Source: Flemingiibacterium sp045534235
Lineage (GTDB): Bacteria; Bacillota; Clostridia; Oscillospirales; CAG-272
Assembly: GCA_045534235.1 (NCBI GenBank)
Contig: JAZSJI010000099.1
Location: 1-9,376, forward strand
Length of the DNA stretch: 9,376 nt
Direction of reading: 5' to 3'
Shown: in pieces, positions 1 to 8,296 of the stretch
Layout of the letters: every line of letters starts with the position of its first letter
Position numbering within the stretch: the stretch's first letter is position 1
Notes under the pieces: generated by a model
The model's input: only the letters and a program-made list of their open reading frames with translations
Database searches by the model: none
Told to the model about the DNA's origin: nothing
Translations under genes and position numbers: made by a program

Positions 1-365
1 ATAGCGCGGTTGCGTACGTGCATTGCGCCTGCGTGGTAGTGATCGCAAAGGATAGTCGAGGAGTCGGCACGGGCGAGAATGTCGTTGTAGATGTCAATAT
101 CGCGTTGCTGCCAATTTTTATATTGCTCCGGACAGGGAAGCATAAGGTGCAGCTTTATATCGTCGCCGCGCTGTCTGAGGCGCAGTACGGTAAGTGCGGC
201 TATGGTGTCAAAGCCAAGCGCGCCGCCCGCGTAGAAATTCTTTATTCCGTGCTCGGAAAGATAGCTTACCTCGAGGTATAGCCTATCAACGAGCGAGGGT
301 AATTTCGTGTTGTCAATTTTTCTGTGTCCCGTAAAGCAGCAGGAGTTTTCAACTGTAGGTGTCAT
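1..365 (-). CDS. SLOG-family protein (DUF1273/YpsA-like), C-terminus cut off by the window edge
   Basis: The minus frame from the ATG at 365 is open for 121 codons to the window edge, so only the N-terminal part is seen. It reads CCFTGHR at residues 9-15, YAGGALGFDTIAA at 45-57, LPCPEQ at 76-81, W85, the acidic/aromatic run around D89-Y93, ILARAD at 96-101 and the AGAMHVRNR block at 112-120. These are the ordered signatures of the DUF1273 branch of the SLOG (Rossmann-like nucleotide-binding) superfamily, which includes B. subtilis YpsA. SLOG proteins are thought to bind nucleotides or nucleotide-derived ligands through the GG and G-x-D loop. YpsA has been linked to cell division, but the biochemical role of this branch is unsettled, so no function is assigned. 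The start is supported by a GGAGGG ribosome site (minus strand, 374-369) four bases from the ATG and by a strong promoter upstream. It is transcribed away from the add genes. Confidence 0.88.
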   Translation of the reverse strand, partial: MTPTVENSCCFTGHRKIDNTKLPSLVDRLYLEVSYLSEHGIKNFYAGGALGFDTIAALTVLRLRQRGDDIKLHLMLPCPEQYKNWQQRDIDIYNDILARADSSTILCDHYHAGAMHVRNRA

Positions 366-394
366 ACGCCCTCCAAACAAGTGTTCTGTAAAAT

Positions 395-423
395 ATTGTA
401 CCACAAAGAATTTTGTTTGTAAA
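395..423 (-). promoter_or_regulatory. Vegetative promoter of the SLOG gene (leftward)
   Basis: On the minus strand, TTTACA (423-418) and TACAAT (400-395) are separated by exactly 17 bp. A TG two bases upstream of the -10 box gives an extended -10 element. The predicted start is near 388, giving a leader of about 23 nt before the ATG at 365. Expression is therefore independent of the add operon. Confidence 0.8.
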
Positions 424-450
424 GGCTTTTTCAAAAATTTGCAGAAAAAT

Positions 451-466
451 ATTTGTGCATACAAAT
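451..466. repeat. Short inverted repeat between divergent promoters (possible operator)
   Basis: ATTTGT, four bases, ACAAAT forms a perfect 6-4-6 inverted repeat. It sits between the leftward promoter (395-423) and the rightward promoter (481-509), 14 bp upstream of the rightward -35 box. The place suits a shared regulator. The arms are short and AT-rich, however, so chance is a real alternative. No regulator gene is visible nearby. Confidence 0.3.
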
Positions 467-480
467 TTCCTTATATGTCC

Positions 481-509
481 TTGTATTGGGACACTGAATG
501 TGTTATAAT
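481..509 (+). promoter_or_regulatory. Vegetative promoter of the membrane protein-addB-addA operon
   Basis: TTGTAT (481-486) and a perfect TATAAT (504-509) are spaced by 17 bp, with TG at 501-502 making an extended -10. The predicted start near 516 leaves a leader of about 30 nt before the ATG at 547. No other convincing promoter was seen between here and addA, so this one probably serves all three genes. Confidence 0.8.
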
Positions 510-546
510 ATAATTGTGATACAATTACACCGTAAGTGAGGTTACT

Positions 547-1086
547 ATGCCAGAGCTTATCAGCTGTAAAACGCTTATCACATACGTTTACTCGAAAATG
601 CGAAAAAGCTCCCTCTACGGTATTTTTGAGAGGCTTTCAAGGCTCGCGCGGCGCTTTACGCTGGTGGCGCGCATTTTCAGCTATATACGCATTACAGTTA
701 CCGTAATAGAAACGAGCGCGGTGCTTATACTTTTCGCGGCGGTGCTTGCCCTGCTTATACCGCTTATTATCATAATCCTCGCTGTGCTTGCGGTGAGTGA
801 CTATTTTATCGGCAGGCGCATACTGAAAAGCGAGCGGCTTGCAAAAGTGCTCGCACGTGAGCGTGTTTATATCATATCGGAAGCGGGCGATTTTGGCGAG
901 GGCTTTGCGCGCGAGCTTACAAAAAGCGGCGCGGCAGTGTTCGTAATATCCGCTTCACCGTCGCGGCGCTTTATATCTGCACAAAACGAGGGCGGAGTTT
1001 ACTATATCCGTCACGCATTTTATTTTCGCCTTAAGCGAAGAAAACTATCCGACATTTCCCACAAAACTGTTTATTTGATTCAGTGA
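547..1086 (+). CDS. Hypothetical membrane protein, first gene of the add operon
   Basis: I do not recognise this 179-aa protein. The N-terminal 48 residues are basic (several Arg/Lys, net positive). Residues about 49-87 form one very hydrophobic stretch with a proline near 72, best read as two closely spaced membrane helices (a hairpin) or one long helix. The C-terminal part (about 95-179) looks soluble. It includes a strand-helix-strand pattern, RVYIISEAGDFGEGF followed by ARELTKSGAAVFVISA, which hints at a small Rossmann-like fold, then a basic tail. The ATG at 547 is supported by GTGAGG at 536-541, five bases upstream. The next in-frame ATG (598) lacks such a site. The stop codon lies within the ribosome site of addB and the gap is 11 bp, so co-transcription and probably coupled translation with addB are expected. 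A role in DNA repair is not shown by the sequence. Confidence 0.8.
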   Translation: MPELISCKTLITYVYSKMRKSSLYGIFERLSRLARRFTLVARIFSYIRITVTVIETSAVLILFAAVLALLIPLIIIILAVLAVSDYFIGRRILKSERLAKVLARERVYIISEAGDFGEGFARELTKSGAAVFVISASPSRRFISAQNEGGVYYIRHAFYFRLKRRKLSDISHKTVYLIQ

Positions 1087-1097
1087 GGTGACATTTA

Positions 1098-4000
1098 ATG
1101 ATAAATTTTATCTACGGCAGAGCGGGAAGCGGTAAGAGCTCGCGCATCTGTGAGCTTGCCGCCGCAGCGGTACGCGAGGGACGGCGCGTATTCGTTATCG
1201 TGCCCGAGCAGATGGCGCTTGAGGCAGAGGCGCGTATGACGGAGCTTATAGGTGACGCGCCGACGCTCTCGCTTGAGGTGCTGAATTTCCGCAGACTTTG
1301 TAACCGTATATTCAGAGAATACGGAGGGCTTTCCTACAGCTACGCAACGAAAAGCGGACAGATGCTTTTGATGTGGCGCGAGCTCTCGGAGCTTGCTCCT
1401 ATGTTAAAAAGCGGTATTGCCGCTGACAAAAGTACCGCATCCGAAATGCTTTCGGCAATATCGGAGTTCAAGGCGTACTGCATTACGCCGCGCGCACTTG
1501 AGAAGGCGGCAGAAGCAATAAGCGTTGACGGTGAAAATACTCGCCTTGCAGACAAGCTTTACGACTTGTCGCTCGTTTTTGCGGCGTACTCGAACTTGCT
1601 CTCGCAGATCGCCGACGATGTTTCGGACGACCTGACCAAGGCGGCAGACCTACTCGCAGAGCACGATTTCTTTGCGGGTGCCGATGTATACCTCGACTCG
1701 TTCTATGGCTTCACGCCGCAGGAGTATCGCGTGATAGAGGCGTTGTTTAGGGGCGCAGACAGCGTCACGCTGTCGCTTTGTCTTGACGCGTCGGACGCGA
1801 CGTTTGAAAATCAGGCGAGGACGGCGGAATATCTTTATGAGCTTGCAAAGCGAGCGGGGAAGGATATACACGAAGAAACGCTCACCGAAAACCACCGCGC
1901 AGGCTCGGCAGAGCTTCGCTTTATTGAGAAAAATCTGTGGTCGCTCGATGCTGTCGAAAAGGCTGTGTTCGAGGAAGATGCTCCTGCGCTTTCGCTCGTG
2001 GAATGCGGCAGTCTTTTTGCCGAGTGCGAGGCTGTTGCGACCGACATTTGCCGCCGTGTACGCGAGGGTGCAAAATGGCGCGATTTCGCTATAGTAACGC
2101 GCGGTATCGACCGCTACGACGGTATACTTGACGTTATACTCGAAAAGTACGGTGTGCCGCATTTCGTATCTCGCAGAGTTGACATAAAAAACAAGCCGCT
2201 AATCAGGCTAATTCTCCTTGCGCTGACGCTTATATCCACCAATTTCCGCACAGAGGATATGGTATCCTACATAAAGACGGGGCTTTGCGGTATAACGCCC
2301 GACGAGGTATGCACACTCGAAAATTACGCAGGCGCGTGGGGCATACGCGGATTTTCGCGTTGGAATGAGGATTTCACGATGAATCCCGACGGATATACCG
2401 CAGCTTTTTCAGAAAAATCTGCACGGGTGCTCGACACAGTAAACGATGTGCGTGAACGAATTATGATACCGCTTGCCGACCTTCGAGAGGCACTGTTCTC
2501 GGCAAAGACGGCGCGCGATTACTCGGGCGCGCTCTATAACTATCTTATGGTGCTTAAAATTCCGGAAAAGCTTGACGCTATTGCAGCAGAAAAGCGCACG
2601 ACTGCACCTGCTGAAGCTAAGGAGTACGAGCAGCTGTGGGGCGTACTTATAGACGCACTCGACGAGCTTACGGCGCTGATGCCCGACCTTGAGGTCGACA
2701 GCACGACGTTTATCGAGCTGCTTGGGCTTATATTTGATACGACGGACATCGGACGTATACCGAGTACCGTAGACGAGGTCGTTTCGGGCGATGCTACGCT
2801 TCTGCGTGCTACGGCAAAGCACGTCTACGTGATAGGTGCAAACGAGGGCGTATTTCCGCTCGCACCGATGGACGAGGGCATATTCCGCGACTTTGAACGC
2901 GACATTTTGGCAGGGGTCGGCGTTGCACTTGCTCCGACGACTGACTACCGCGCAGCTGACGAGCGCTTCGCATTTTACCGCGCGATGACGAGTGCATCGG
3001 AAACGGTGACGGTCGTATGGTCATCGTCTGACCTTGCAGGCGCGGCGCAGAAGCCGTCACTCGTCGTACTGCGTCTTACCTCGCTGTTCCCAAAGCTGAA
3101 AATAACGCGCTTCTCGAGCGAGCCTATTGAAAAGCGTCTTGAGGGACGCGGCAATTTACTCGAGTTTGCCGCAGAGGCTGACGGTACACCGCTCGGCGCG
3201 GCTATAATGGAATATATTAAGGGCGACGAGGAGCTTTGTGCGCGCGCAGGACGCATATCTGTGCCGCTTTCTAACGACGATGAGGTTCTAACCGAAGAAA
3301 CGGCGAAACGGCTGTTTGGCGGCGACCTTGCGCTCACGCAGTCGCGCCTCGACGCGTACGTGCTGTGCCATTTCTCATACTTCTGTAAGTATGTGCTAAA
3401 GCTTGACGAAATGAAAAAAGCGACCTTCTCCGCGGCGGATATCGGTACGTTCGTGCACCATATCCTCGAGGCGTTCGTTTCGCGCGCCGAGCGAGAGGGT
3501 ACGCTTGCCAATATCACGGACGACGAGCTTGAAACGATGGTCGACAAGATAGTATCCGACTACATGCAGACGATATGCCGCGTCGCGCCGAATTTCTCGG
3601 GAAGCCGACTTGCGCATCTTTTTGAGCGACTTCGCCGCTCGTCGCGCATACTTTGCAAAAATCTCGCCGCAGAGTTTTCACAGAGCCGCTTCAGGCCGGC
3701 ATTTTTTGAGCTTCCGATACGATTCCCGTCGCCTGATGAGGCAACGGTCGAGCCACTTTCGGTAAAGCTTTCGGACGGCACGAGCGCGTACGTTTACGGT
3801 GTCGCCGACAGAGTTGACGTATTGCAGACGGAGGACAAATACTACGTGCGTATCGTTGACTACAAGACGGGCTCGAAGGAGTTTTCCCTTGAAAACGTAT
3901 CTATGGGACTTGATATGCAGATGCTTTTGTATCTGTTTTCGATATGGAAGAATGGTCATAGCCCGAGAAGTGCTCTCAAAATTCCCGATAATGCCGAGAT

Positions 4001-4406
4001 AATTCCTGCGGGAATACTTTATTTCTCCGCAGGCGTGCCGACGGTTACTCTTGAAAGCGCAGCGGAGCCTTCCGCGGTCGAGGGTATGGTTTCGGACAAG
4101 CTTTCGCGTAAGGGATTGCTTCTTGAGGACGAGAACGTCCTTCGCGCGATGGATACGGAGCTTTCGGGAAAGTATCTGCCCGTTAAAATTAAAAAGGACG
4201 GTGCCTTCTCGAGCTCGGCAAGCCTTACATCGCTTGAGGGCTTTAAGACGCTGCTGTCGTCTATCGAGGATACCGTTGGCCGTATCGGCGAGGAGATTAA
4301 GCGAGGCAACGCCTCTGCAAAGCCGATTCAGGATAAAAAGCACGACGCGTGCAAATACTGCGCTATGCGCCCCGTTTGCCGTAAGCAGAGAAAGGCAGGT
4401 GAGTGA
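1098..4406 (+). CDS. addB: ATP-dependent helicase/nuclease subunit B (AddB)
   Basis: This is the second subunit of the AddAB (RexAB) enzyme, which unwinds and resects double-strand DNA ends and, in studied Bacillota, recognises Chi through AddB. The 1102-aa protein is close to the usual family size (about 1160 aa in B. subtilis). It starts with a Walker A, GRAGSGKS (residues 7-14), followed by the family block VFVIVPEQ (31-38). The C-terminal RecB-like nuclease domain shows GTFVHHILEAF (H787/H788 region), GVADRVD (D904, D907), VDYKTG (D921, K923) and the downstream glutamine Q941. Cysteines C757, C1085, C1088 and C1094 match the AddB pattern of one distant Cys plus C-x2-C-x5-C that holds a 4Fe-4S cluster clasping the nuclease domain. 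The ribosome site GAGGTG (1085-1090) overlaps the stop of the gene before. No internal breaks or missing key residues were found. Confidence 0.97.
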   Translation: MINFIYGRAGSGKSSRICELAAAAVREGRRVFVIVPEQMALEAEARMTELIGDAPTLSLEVLNFRRLCNRIFREYGGLSYSYATKSGQMLLMWRELSELAPMLKSGIAADKSTASEMLSAISEFKAYCITPRALEKAAEAISVDGENTRLADKLYDLSLVFAAYSNLLSQIADDVSDDLTKAADLLAEHDFFAGADVYLDSFYGFTPQEYRVIEALFRGADSVTLSLCLDASDATFENQARTAEYLYELAKRAGKDIHEETLTENHRAGSAELRFIEKNLWSLDAVEKAVFEEDAPALSLVECGSLFAECEAVATDICRRVREGAKWRDFAIVTRGIDRYDGILDVILEKYGVPHFVSRRVDIKNKPLIRLILLALTLISTNFRTEDMVSYIKTGLCGITPDEVCTLENYAGAWGIRGFSRWNEDFTMNPDGYTAAFSEKSARVLDTVNDVRERIMIPLADLREALFSAKTARDYSGALYNYLMVLKIPEKLDAIAAEKRTTAPAEAKEYEQLWGVLIDALDELTALMPDLEVDSTTFIELLGLIFDTTDIGRIPSTVDEVVSGDATLLRATAKHVYVIGANEGVFPLAPMDEGIFRDFERDILAGVGVALAPTTDYRAADERFAFYRAMTSASETVTVVWSSSDLAGAAQKPSLVVLRLTSLFPKLKITRFSSEPIEKRLEGRGNLLEFAAEADGTPLGAAIMEYIKGDEELCARAGRISVPLSNDDEVLTEETAKRLFGGDLALTQSRLDAYVLCHFSYFCKYVLKLDEMKKATFSAADIGTFVHHILEAFVSRAEREGTLANITDDELETMVDKIVSDYMQTICRVAPNFSGSRLAHLFERLRRSSRILCKNLAAEFSQSRFRPAFFELPIRFPSPDEATVEPLSVKLSDGTSAYVYGVADRVDVLQTEDKYYVRIVDYKTGSKEFSLENVSMGLDMQMLLYLFSIWKNGHSPRSALKIPDNAEIIPAGILYFSAGVPTVTLESAAEPSAVEGMVSDKLSRKGLLLEDENVLRAMDTELSGKYLPVKIKKDGAFSSSASLTSLEGFKTLLSSIEDTVGRIGEEIKRGNASAKPIQDKKHDACKYCAMRPVCRKQRKAGE
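4397..4402 (+). promoter_or_regulatory. Ribosome binding site that sets the addA start
   Basis: AGGTGA lies inside the last codons of addB, six bases before the ATG at 4409. An in-frame GTG at 4403 would overlap the addB stop by four bases, but it directly abuts this site and would have only a weak AAAGG upstream. The ATG at 4409 is therefore preferred. It places addA two bases after the addB stop, an arrangement typical of coupled translation of the two subunits. Confidence 0.7.
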
Positions 4407-4408
4407 TT

Positions 4409-7400
4409 ATGTCAAGAGAATGGACGAGCGGACAGCGAGAGGCTATTGAGGCTGTCGGACGCGATCTGCTTATTTCGGCAGGTGCAGGCTCGGGTAAGAC
4501 CGCGGTTCTCACCGAGCGCATAATCCGCCACCTGACCGATCCCGAGCATCCGGCAGACCTTTCGCGTATGCTTATCGTAACCTTTACACACGCCGCGGCG
4601 ACCGAGCTCAAGGAGCGTATTTCTGCGGCCATTACGGAGGCGATTGCAAAACGTCCCGGTGACAGACGCCTCGCGCGTCAGCTTTTATCGCTCGACCGCG
4701 CAAAAATATCGACGATACATAGCTTCTGTCTTGACATACTGCGCGAGAATGCAAGTGAGGCAGGACTTGTCTCGGGATTCAGAATAGCCGACAGCGTGGA
4801 GATAGATCTTATGCGTGTCAGCATTATGAACGAGATTATCGACGACTATTATTCCGTCGGCGTGGAGGGCTACCCGATCGAGGGATTTGAGGAATTTGCG
4901 GACGCGTTCGTCGGCACAAAGAGCGACGATGCGCTTGCCGAAATATTCCTTGGAATAGAAAACAAGCTTTCAAGCTTTACGGATCATATTGGATTTATTA
5001 AAAAATTTGCCGATACGCTTCGCTCGGACGGCGGCGAATTCGGTGCCGGGGAATGCGGCAGGGAAATACTCGGCTACATCAGCGGCAGACTGTCAGTATA
5101 TCGCGAAATGTTCGCCTCAATAATAGCTGAGCTCTTGTCTGACGAAAAGCTTACAAAGGCTTACTACGGTGCTTTTTCGAGCGATATCGACTTTATCGAC
5201 CGCGTTATAGCCGCGTGTGAGCGCGAGGACTATTTTGATGTGGCAGAGCTTGTAAACGCGTTCGAGCCTGCGCGCCTTGGAAGCGTTAAGGGAGCGCAAC
5301 TCTCTGAAAACGGCGCTTACGTTAAGGATGTGCGCGATGAATACAAGACGCTTGTAAAAAAAGCGGCGGTGGAGTTCTTCTCGCTCACTCGCGAACAGCT
5401 TACCGATAACTGCAAAAACACCGCAGATGCACTCGACAAGCTTTACACGCTGCTCTTTGTATTTCTCGAACGCTTCGGAGAGGAAAAGCGCCGTCGCGGT
5501 ATCGCGGACTTCGGTGATCTTGAGCGCTTTGCCTACAAATTGCTCGTCAAAGATGACGGCACACCAACCGATGCGGCAAAGGAAATACGTGAGCGTTTCG
5601 ACGAGATATACATAGACGAATATCAGGACGTGAACGCCGTTCAGGACGCGATCTTTGCCGCTGTTTCAAACGGTAAAAACCGCTTTATGGTCGGTGACAT
5701 CAAGCAGTCGATCTACGCCTTTCGCGGCGCAGAGCCGATGATATTCGCGAACTACCGCCGTGCGTTCGGCACGCTCGGTGACGGCAAGGATACGGGCGCG
5801 GCGATATTTTTATCGAATAACTTCCGCTGCGACGAGAAGGTTATCGACTTTTCCAATATCGTGTCGGGCTGTCTTTTCACGGGAGGACGCGGCGATATAC
5901 CGTTCACCGAGGAGGATCTGCTCATACACTCGAAGGTCGACACCGAGTGCGGCGATCCCGTGCACGTAGTGCTCATTGACGGCTCCGAGGATGAGGACGC
6001 GTCAGACGTTTCCTCGCGAGAGGCTGAATACGTTGCAGATGAGATCGCGCGCCTCTTAAAAGAGGGCAAAAAGAATAACGGCGAGCCGATATGCCCGTCA
6101 GACATCGCTATACTTATGCGAAGCGAGAAAGCTCATTCATCGGTGCTGGGCGCGGCTTTTACCGCTCGCGGAATACCGTACCACAGCGAGAGTGAGGGTG
6201 ATTTCTTTGAGAACGCGGAGGTGCTTTTAGCACTATGTATTCTCAATATCATTGACAATCCGACGAGGGATATTTACCTTGCGGGCGCGCTTCGAAGCCC
6301 CGTGTTCGGCTTTACGCTTGACGAGCTTGTGAATATCCGAAAAATCACCAAGGACGGCTCGCTTTACGATGCGCTTCGACTTTATTGCAAAGATTTCGAT
6401 TTTCCGAAAGGACGCACTTTCCTCGATACGCTTTCACGCTGGCAGGAGAGAGCAGAGGGGATGCCCGTCGACAAGCTTCTGTGGTACGTTTACACCGACA
6501 CGGATCTTCTGTCGCTCGTGTACGACAAGGAAAATTCCACTCGCCGAGCAAACTTAATGCTGCTCTACGAGTACGCGCGCAAGTTTGAATCGTCGTCTTT
6601 TAGGGGCATTTACAACTTTATTCGTTATATCAACGACGTGCTCGAGGAGAAGGCACAGCTTAAGTCTGCGAAGCTTGAGGGCGGCGACAGCGGTGCCGTC
6701 AAGCTGATGACGATGCACAACTCGAAGGGACTTGAGTTCCCCGTGTGCTTTATCTGCGGAGCAGGCAAAAAATTCAACGATCAGGACCTTAAAAAGAACA
6801 TAATCATAGAGCGCAGCCTCGGCATATCGCTGATGCTCGGCGACAAGACGGGCTTCGCGCGCTACGATACGCCGATACGCCGTGCACTTATAAGACGCCT
6901 TTCCGACAGTCAGCTCGAGGAGGAAATGCGTATCCTGTACGTGGCTATGACAAGGGCGCGTGAGCGGCTGTACGTTACGGGACTTGTCAAGGACACGGAA
7001 AAAACGCTTGAAGACGCCAAGACTGATGCAAAATGGCTCTCGCGCTACACCGTTATGAAAAACGGCGGATTTATGCGCTGGATACTCACCGCGCTCGAGC
7101 ATCACAAGCTCACGCACAGTGGGGAAGTGCCGTACGTCATAGAAACGGTATTGCCTATGGGCGCAGAGGGCGAGGAGGCTATCGAAGCAGAGGTGGCCGT
7201 ACCCGACGAGGTGAGCGCTACCGACGAGCTTCGCGCGCTTGTTGGCGAGCGTTTCGACTTTAAGTATCCGCACGCGGCGGCGTCGAAGCTGCCATCGAAG
7301 CTGTCCGTATCAAAGCTCGTTCCGAACCTTCTTGACGAGGACACGGCGGAGCTTGACGAATACGCAGAGCCGTACGATTTCGCGGCGAAGCGACCGCTCT

Positions 7401-7987
7401 TTCTCGATACTGAGGCGGCTGTCGCGGCGACGGGGGCAGAGCGCGGTACGGCAACGCACACGTTTATGCAGTTCTGTGATTTTTCACGTTTCGCAGGCGT
7501 GTCAGACGTTGCAAAGGCAGTCGAAGACGAGGCGGCGCGGCTTGTGGAGCAGCGCTTTATCACGAAGCGTATGGCATCTCTCGTGAACGTACGCCAGCTT
7601 GTACGCTTCTTTGAGGGCGATACGTTTGCGAAGATTTGTGCGGCGAAGCGCGTTATTCGCGAGCACCGCTTTAACGTAAAGCTGCCCGCGGCACAGTTTA
7701 CCGAGGACGCAGAGCTTGCGGCGGCGCTCGGCGACGAGTGCGTGCTCGTTCAGGGCGTCATCGACTGTTTCTGGGAGAATACCGACGGCACGGTGACGCT
7801 TATCGACTACAAGACCGATTATATACCGTCGGAGCTTGATTTTGACGATGCGGCGAAGCTGCTACTCGAACGCCACCGCTTGCAGCTACTCTACTACAAA
7901 TCCGCGTGCGAGCGGATAACGAGAAAGCGCGTGTCGCGCGTGGCGATATACTCGTTCGCGCTCGGCAGATGCGTTGAGGTTGAATAG
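4409..7987 (+). CDS. addA: ATP-dependent helicase/nuclease subunit A (AddA)
   Basis: This is the helicase-nuclease subunit of AddAB, a UvrD-like superfamily 1A 3'-5' helicase with a C-terminal RecB-like nuclease. It works with AddB on broken DNA ends ahead of RecA. The 1192 residues compare with about 1230 in B. subtilis. Motifs in order: Q motif WTSGQ (5-9), Walker A GAGSGKT (25-31), motif Ia around TFTHAAATE (58-66), Walker B DEYQD (403-407), motif III GDIKQSIYAFRGA (429-441), motif IV LSNNFRC (468-474), motif V MHNSKGLEF (769-777) and motif VI VAMTRARE (845-852). The nuclease domain has GTATHTFMQF (H1017), GVID (D1119), IDYKTD (D1133, K1135) and a downstream RLQLLYY block. All catalytic residues expected for an active helicase and nuclease are present. 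It lies two bases after addB and is followed by a strong terminator, so it is the last gene of the operon. The alternative GTG start at 4403 would add two residues. Confidence 0.97.
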   Translation: MSREWTSGQREAIEAVGRDLLISAGAGSGKTAVLTERIIRHLTDPEHPADLSRMLIVTFTHAAATELKERISAAITEAIAKRPGDRRLARQLLSLDRAKISTIHSFCLDILRENASEAGLVSGFRIADSVEIDLMRVSIMNEIIDDYYSVGVEGYPIEGFEEFADAFVGTKSDDALAEIFLGIENKLSSFTDHIGFIKKFADTLRSDGGEFGAGECGREILGYISGRLSVYREMFASIIAELLSDEKLTKAYYGAFSSDIDFIDRVIAACEREDYFDVAELVNAFEPARLGSVKGAQLSENGAYVKDVRDEYKTLVKKAAVEFFSLTREQLTDNCKNTADALDKLYTLLFVFLERFGEEKRRRGIADFGDLERFAYKLLVKDDGTPTDAAKEIRERFDEIYIDEYQDVNAVQDAIFAAVSNGKNRFMVGDIKQSIYAFRGAEPMIFANYRRAFGTLGDGKDTGAAIFLSNNFRCDEKVIDFSNIVSGCLFTGGRGDIPFTEEDLLIHSKVDTECGDPVHVVLIDGSEDEDASDVSSREAEYVADEIARLLKEGKKNNGEPICPSDIAILMRSEKAHSSVLGAAFTARGIPYHSESEGDFFENAEVLLALCILNIIDNPTRDIYLAGALRSPVFGFTLDELVNIRKITKDGSLYDALRLYCKDFDFPKGRTFLDTLSRWQERAEGMPVDKLLWYVYTDTDLLSLVYDKENSTRRANLMLLYEYARKFESSSFRGIYNFIRYINDVLEEKAQLKSAKLEGGDSGAVKLMTMHNSKGLEFPVCFICGAGKKFNDQDLKKNIIIERSLGISLMLGDKTGFARYDTPIRRALIRRLSDSQLEEEMRILYVAMTRARERLYVTGLVKDTEKTLEDAKTDAKWLSRYTVMKNGGFMRWILTALEHHKLTHSGEVPYVIETVLPMGAEGEEAIEAEVAVPDEVSATDELRALVGERFDFKYPHAAASKLPSKLSVSKLVPNLLDEDTAELDEYAEPYDFAAKRPLFLDTEAAVAATGAERGTATHTFMQFCDFSRFAGVSDVAKAVEDEAARLVEQRFITKRMASLVNVRQLVRFFEGDTFAKICAAKRVIREHRFNVKLPAAQFTEDAELAAALGDECVLVQGVIDCFWENTDGTVTLIDYKTDYIPSELDFDDAAKLLLERHRLQLLYYKSACERITRKRVSRVAIYSFALGRCVEVE

Positions 7988-7991
7988 AAAA

Positions 7992-8031
7992 ACTCGCTCA
8001 CGAGTGTAGCTCGTGGGCGAGTAATTTTTTT
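7992..8031. terminator. Strong bidirectional hairpin terminator after addA
   Basis: Arms 7992-8004 and 8010-8022 form a 13-bp stem (one G-U wobble) with a 5-nt loop. Rightward, seven T residues follow at 8025-8031. This ends the addA operon four bases after the stop codon. Leftward, the same hairpin is followed by a run of five T residues (complement of 7988-7992), so it can also stop transcripts coming from the small-RNA genes and protect addA from antisense transcription. Confidence 0.92.
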
Positions 8032-8036
8032 GTATT

Positions 8037-8173
8037 AAGAAAGAGCAAGGTCATCAAAGCACCGCTTCTATTGAACGAAGCCATACTCCTAACTTGCTCT
8101 ATCCATAATGGTAACAAACGATTCCAGATGGGACAACAAAAAAGTCTCCCGCCAAAGTTCCTCGGTTGATACC
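8037..8173 (-). ncRNA. Candidate small RNA C, about 137 nt, last of three tandem leftward RNAs
   Basis: A consensus promoter (8208-8180) predicts a start near 8173. No open reading frame with a ribosome site follows, but structure does. A small 5' hairpin has arms 8161-8165 and 8152-8156. A second, pairing GGGA with TCCC, has arms 8147-8150 and 8130-8133 around a U-rich loop. At the 3' end an 8-bp outer stem (8093-8100 with 8042-8049) encloses an inner hairpin (8077-8087 with 8059-8068, one mismatch plus wobbles, 8-nt loop). The outer stem is followed by UUCUU. That U-run is imperfect, so the RNA may instead end at the addA terminator near 7988. I do not recognise the family. Orientation, promoter quality and end structure support a stand-alone RNA gene. 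Boundaries are estimates. Confidence 0.6.
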
Positions 8174-8179
8174 GCAATA

Positions 8180-8208
8180 AGTATAGCACGACCGCTTTCA
8201 AATGTCAA
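8180..8208 (-). promoter_or_regulatory. Consensus promoter of candidate RNA C
   Basis: On the minus strand, TTGACA (8208-8203), exactly 17 bp, then TATACT (8185-8180), with TG just before the -10 box (TGC-TATACT). The -35 box is a perfect match. No coding sequence follows, which is the main reason to look for an RNA gene downstream. Confidence 0.85.
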
Positions 8209-8215
8209 CACACAA

Positions 8216-8254
8216 TTTTCCTTTTCCTGCAATGCGAATTTCGGGAAAAGAAAA
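8216..8254. repeat. AT-rich inverted repeat between RNA C promoter and RNA B end
   Basis: CTTTTCC (8221-8227) is matched by GGAAAAG (8244-8250). Pairing can continue outward through T- and A-runs with one bulge, giving about 11 pairs around a 16-nt loop. Neither side has the GC-rich stem expected of a terminator. It may be a weak processing or pause site, or just a polypurine/polypyrimidine coincidence. Confidence 0.3.
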
Positions 8255-8296
8255 AACTAGTGATCTAAAAACAAGTTTGGTGTATTGATGGCATTC

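Noticed and set aside
18..281. 87-codon plus-strand open frame at the left edge
   Set aside because: It is the antisense shadow of the SLOG-family gene, which has clear family motifs, a ribosome site and a promoter. The plus frame has none of these.
307..513. 68-codon plus-strand frame through the divergent promoter region
   Set aside because: It runs across the SLOG start and both promoters, has Cys/Lys/Phe-rich low-complexity composition from AT-rich spacer, and has no ribosome site.
4403..4408. GTG at 4403 as the addA start
   Set aside because: It would directly abut the AGGTGA ribosome site. The ATG at 4409 has proper six-base spacing and gives the usual AddA N-terminus.
6554..7273. 239-codon minus-strand frame inside addA (and other long minus frames in addB and addA)
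   Set aside because: These are antisense to strongly supported helicase/nuclease genes. They have no promoters, ribosome sites or recognisable motifs, and long antisense frames are expected at this base composition.
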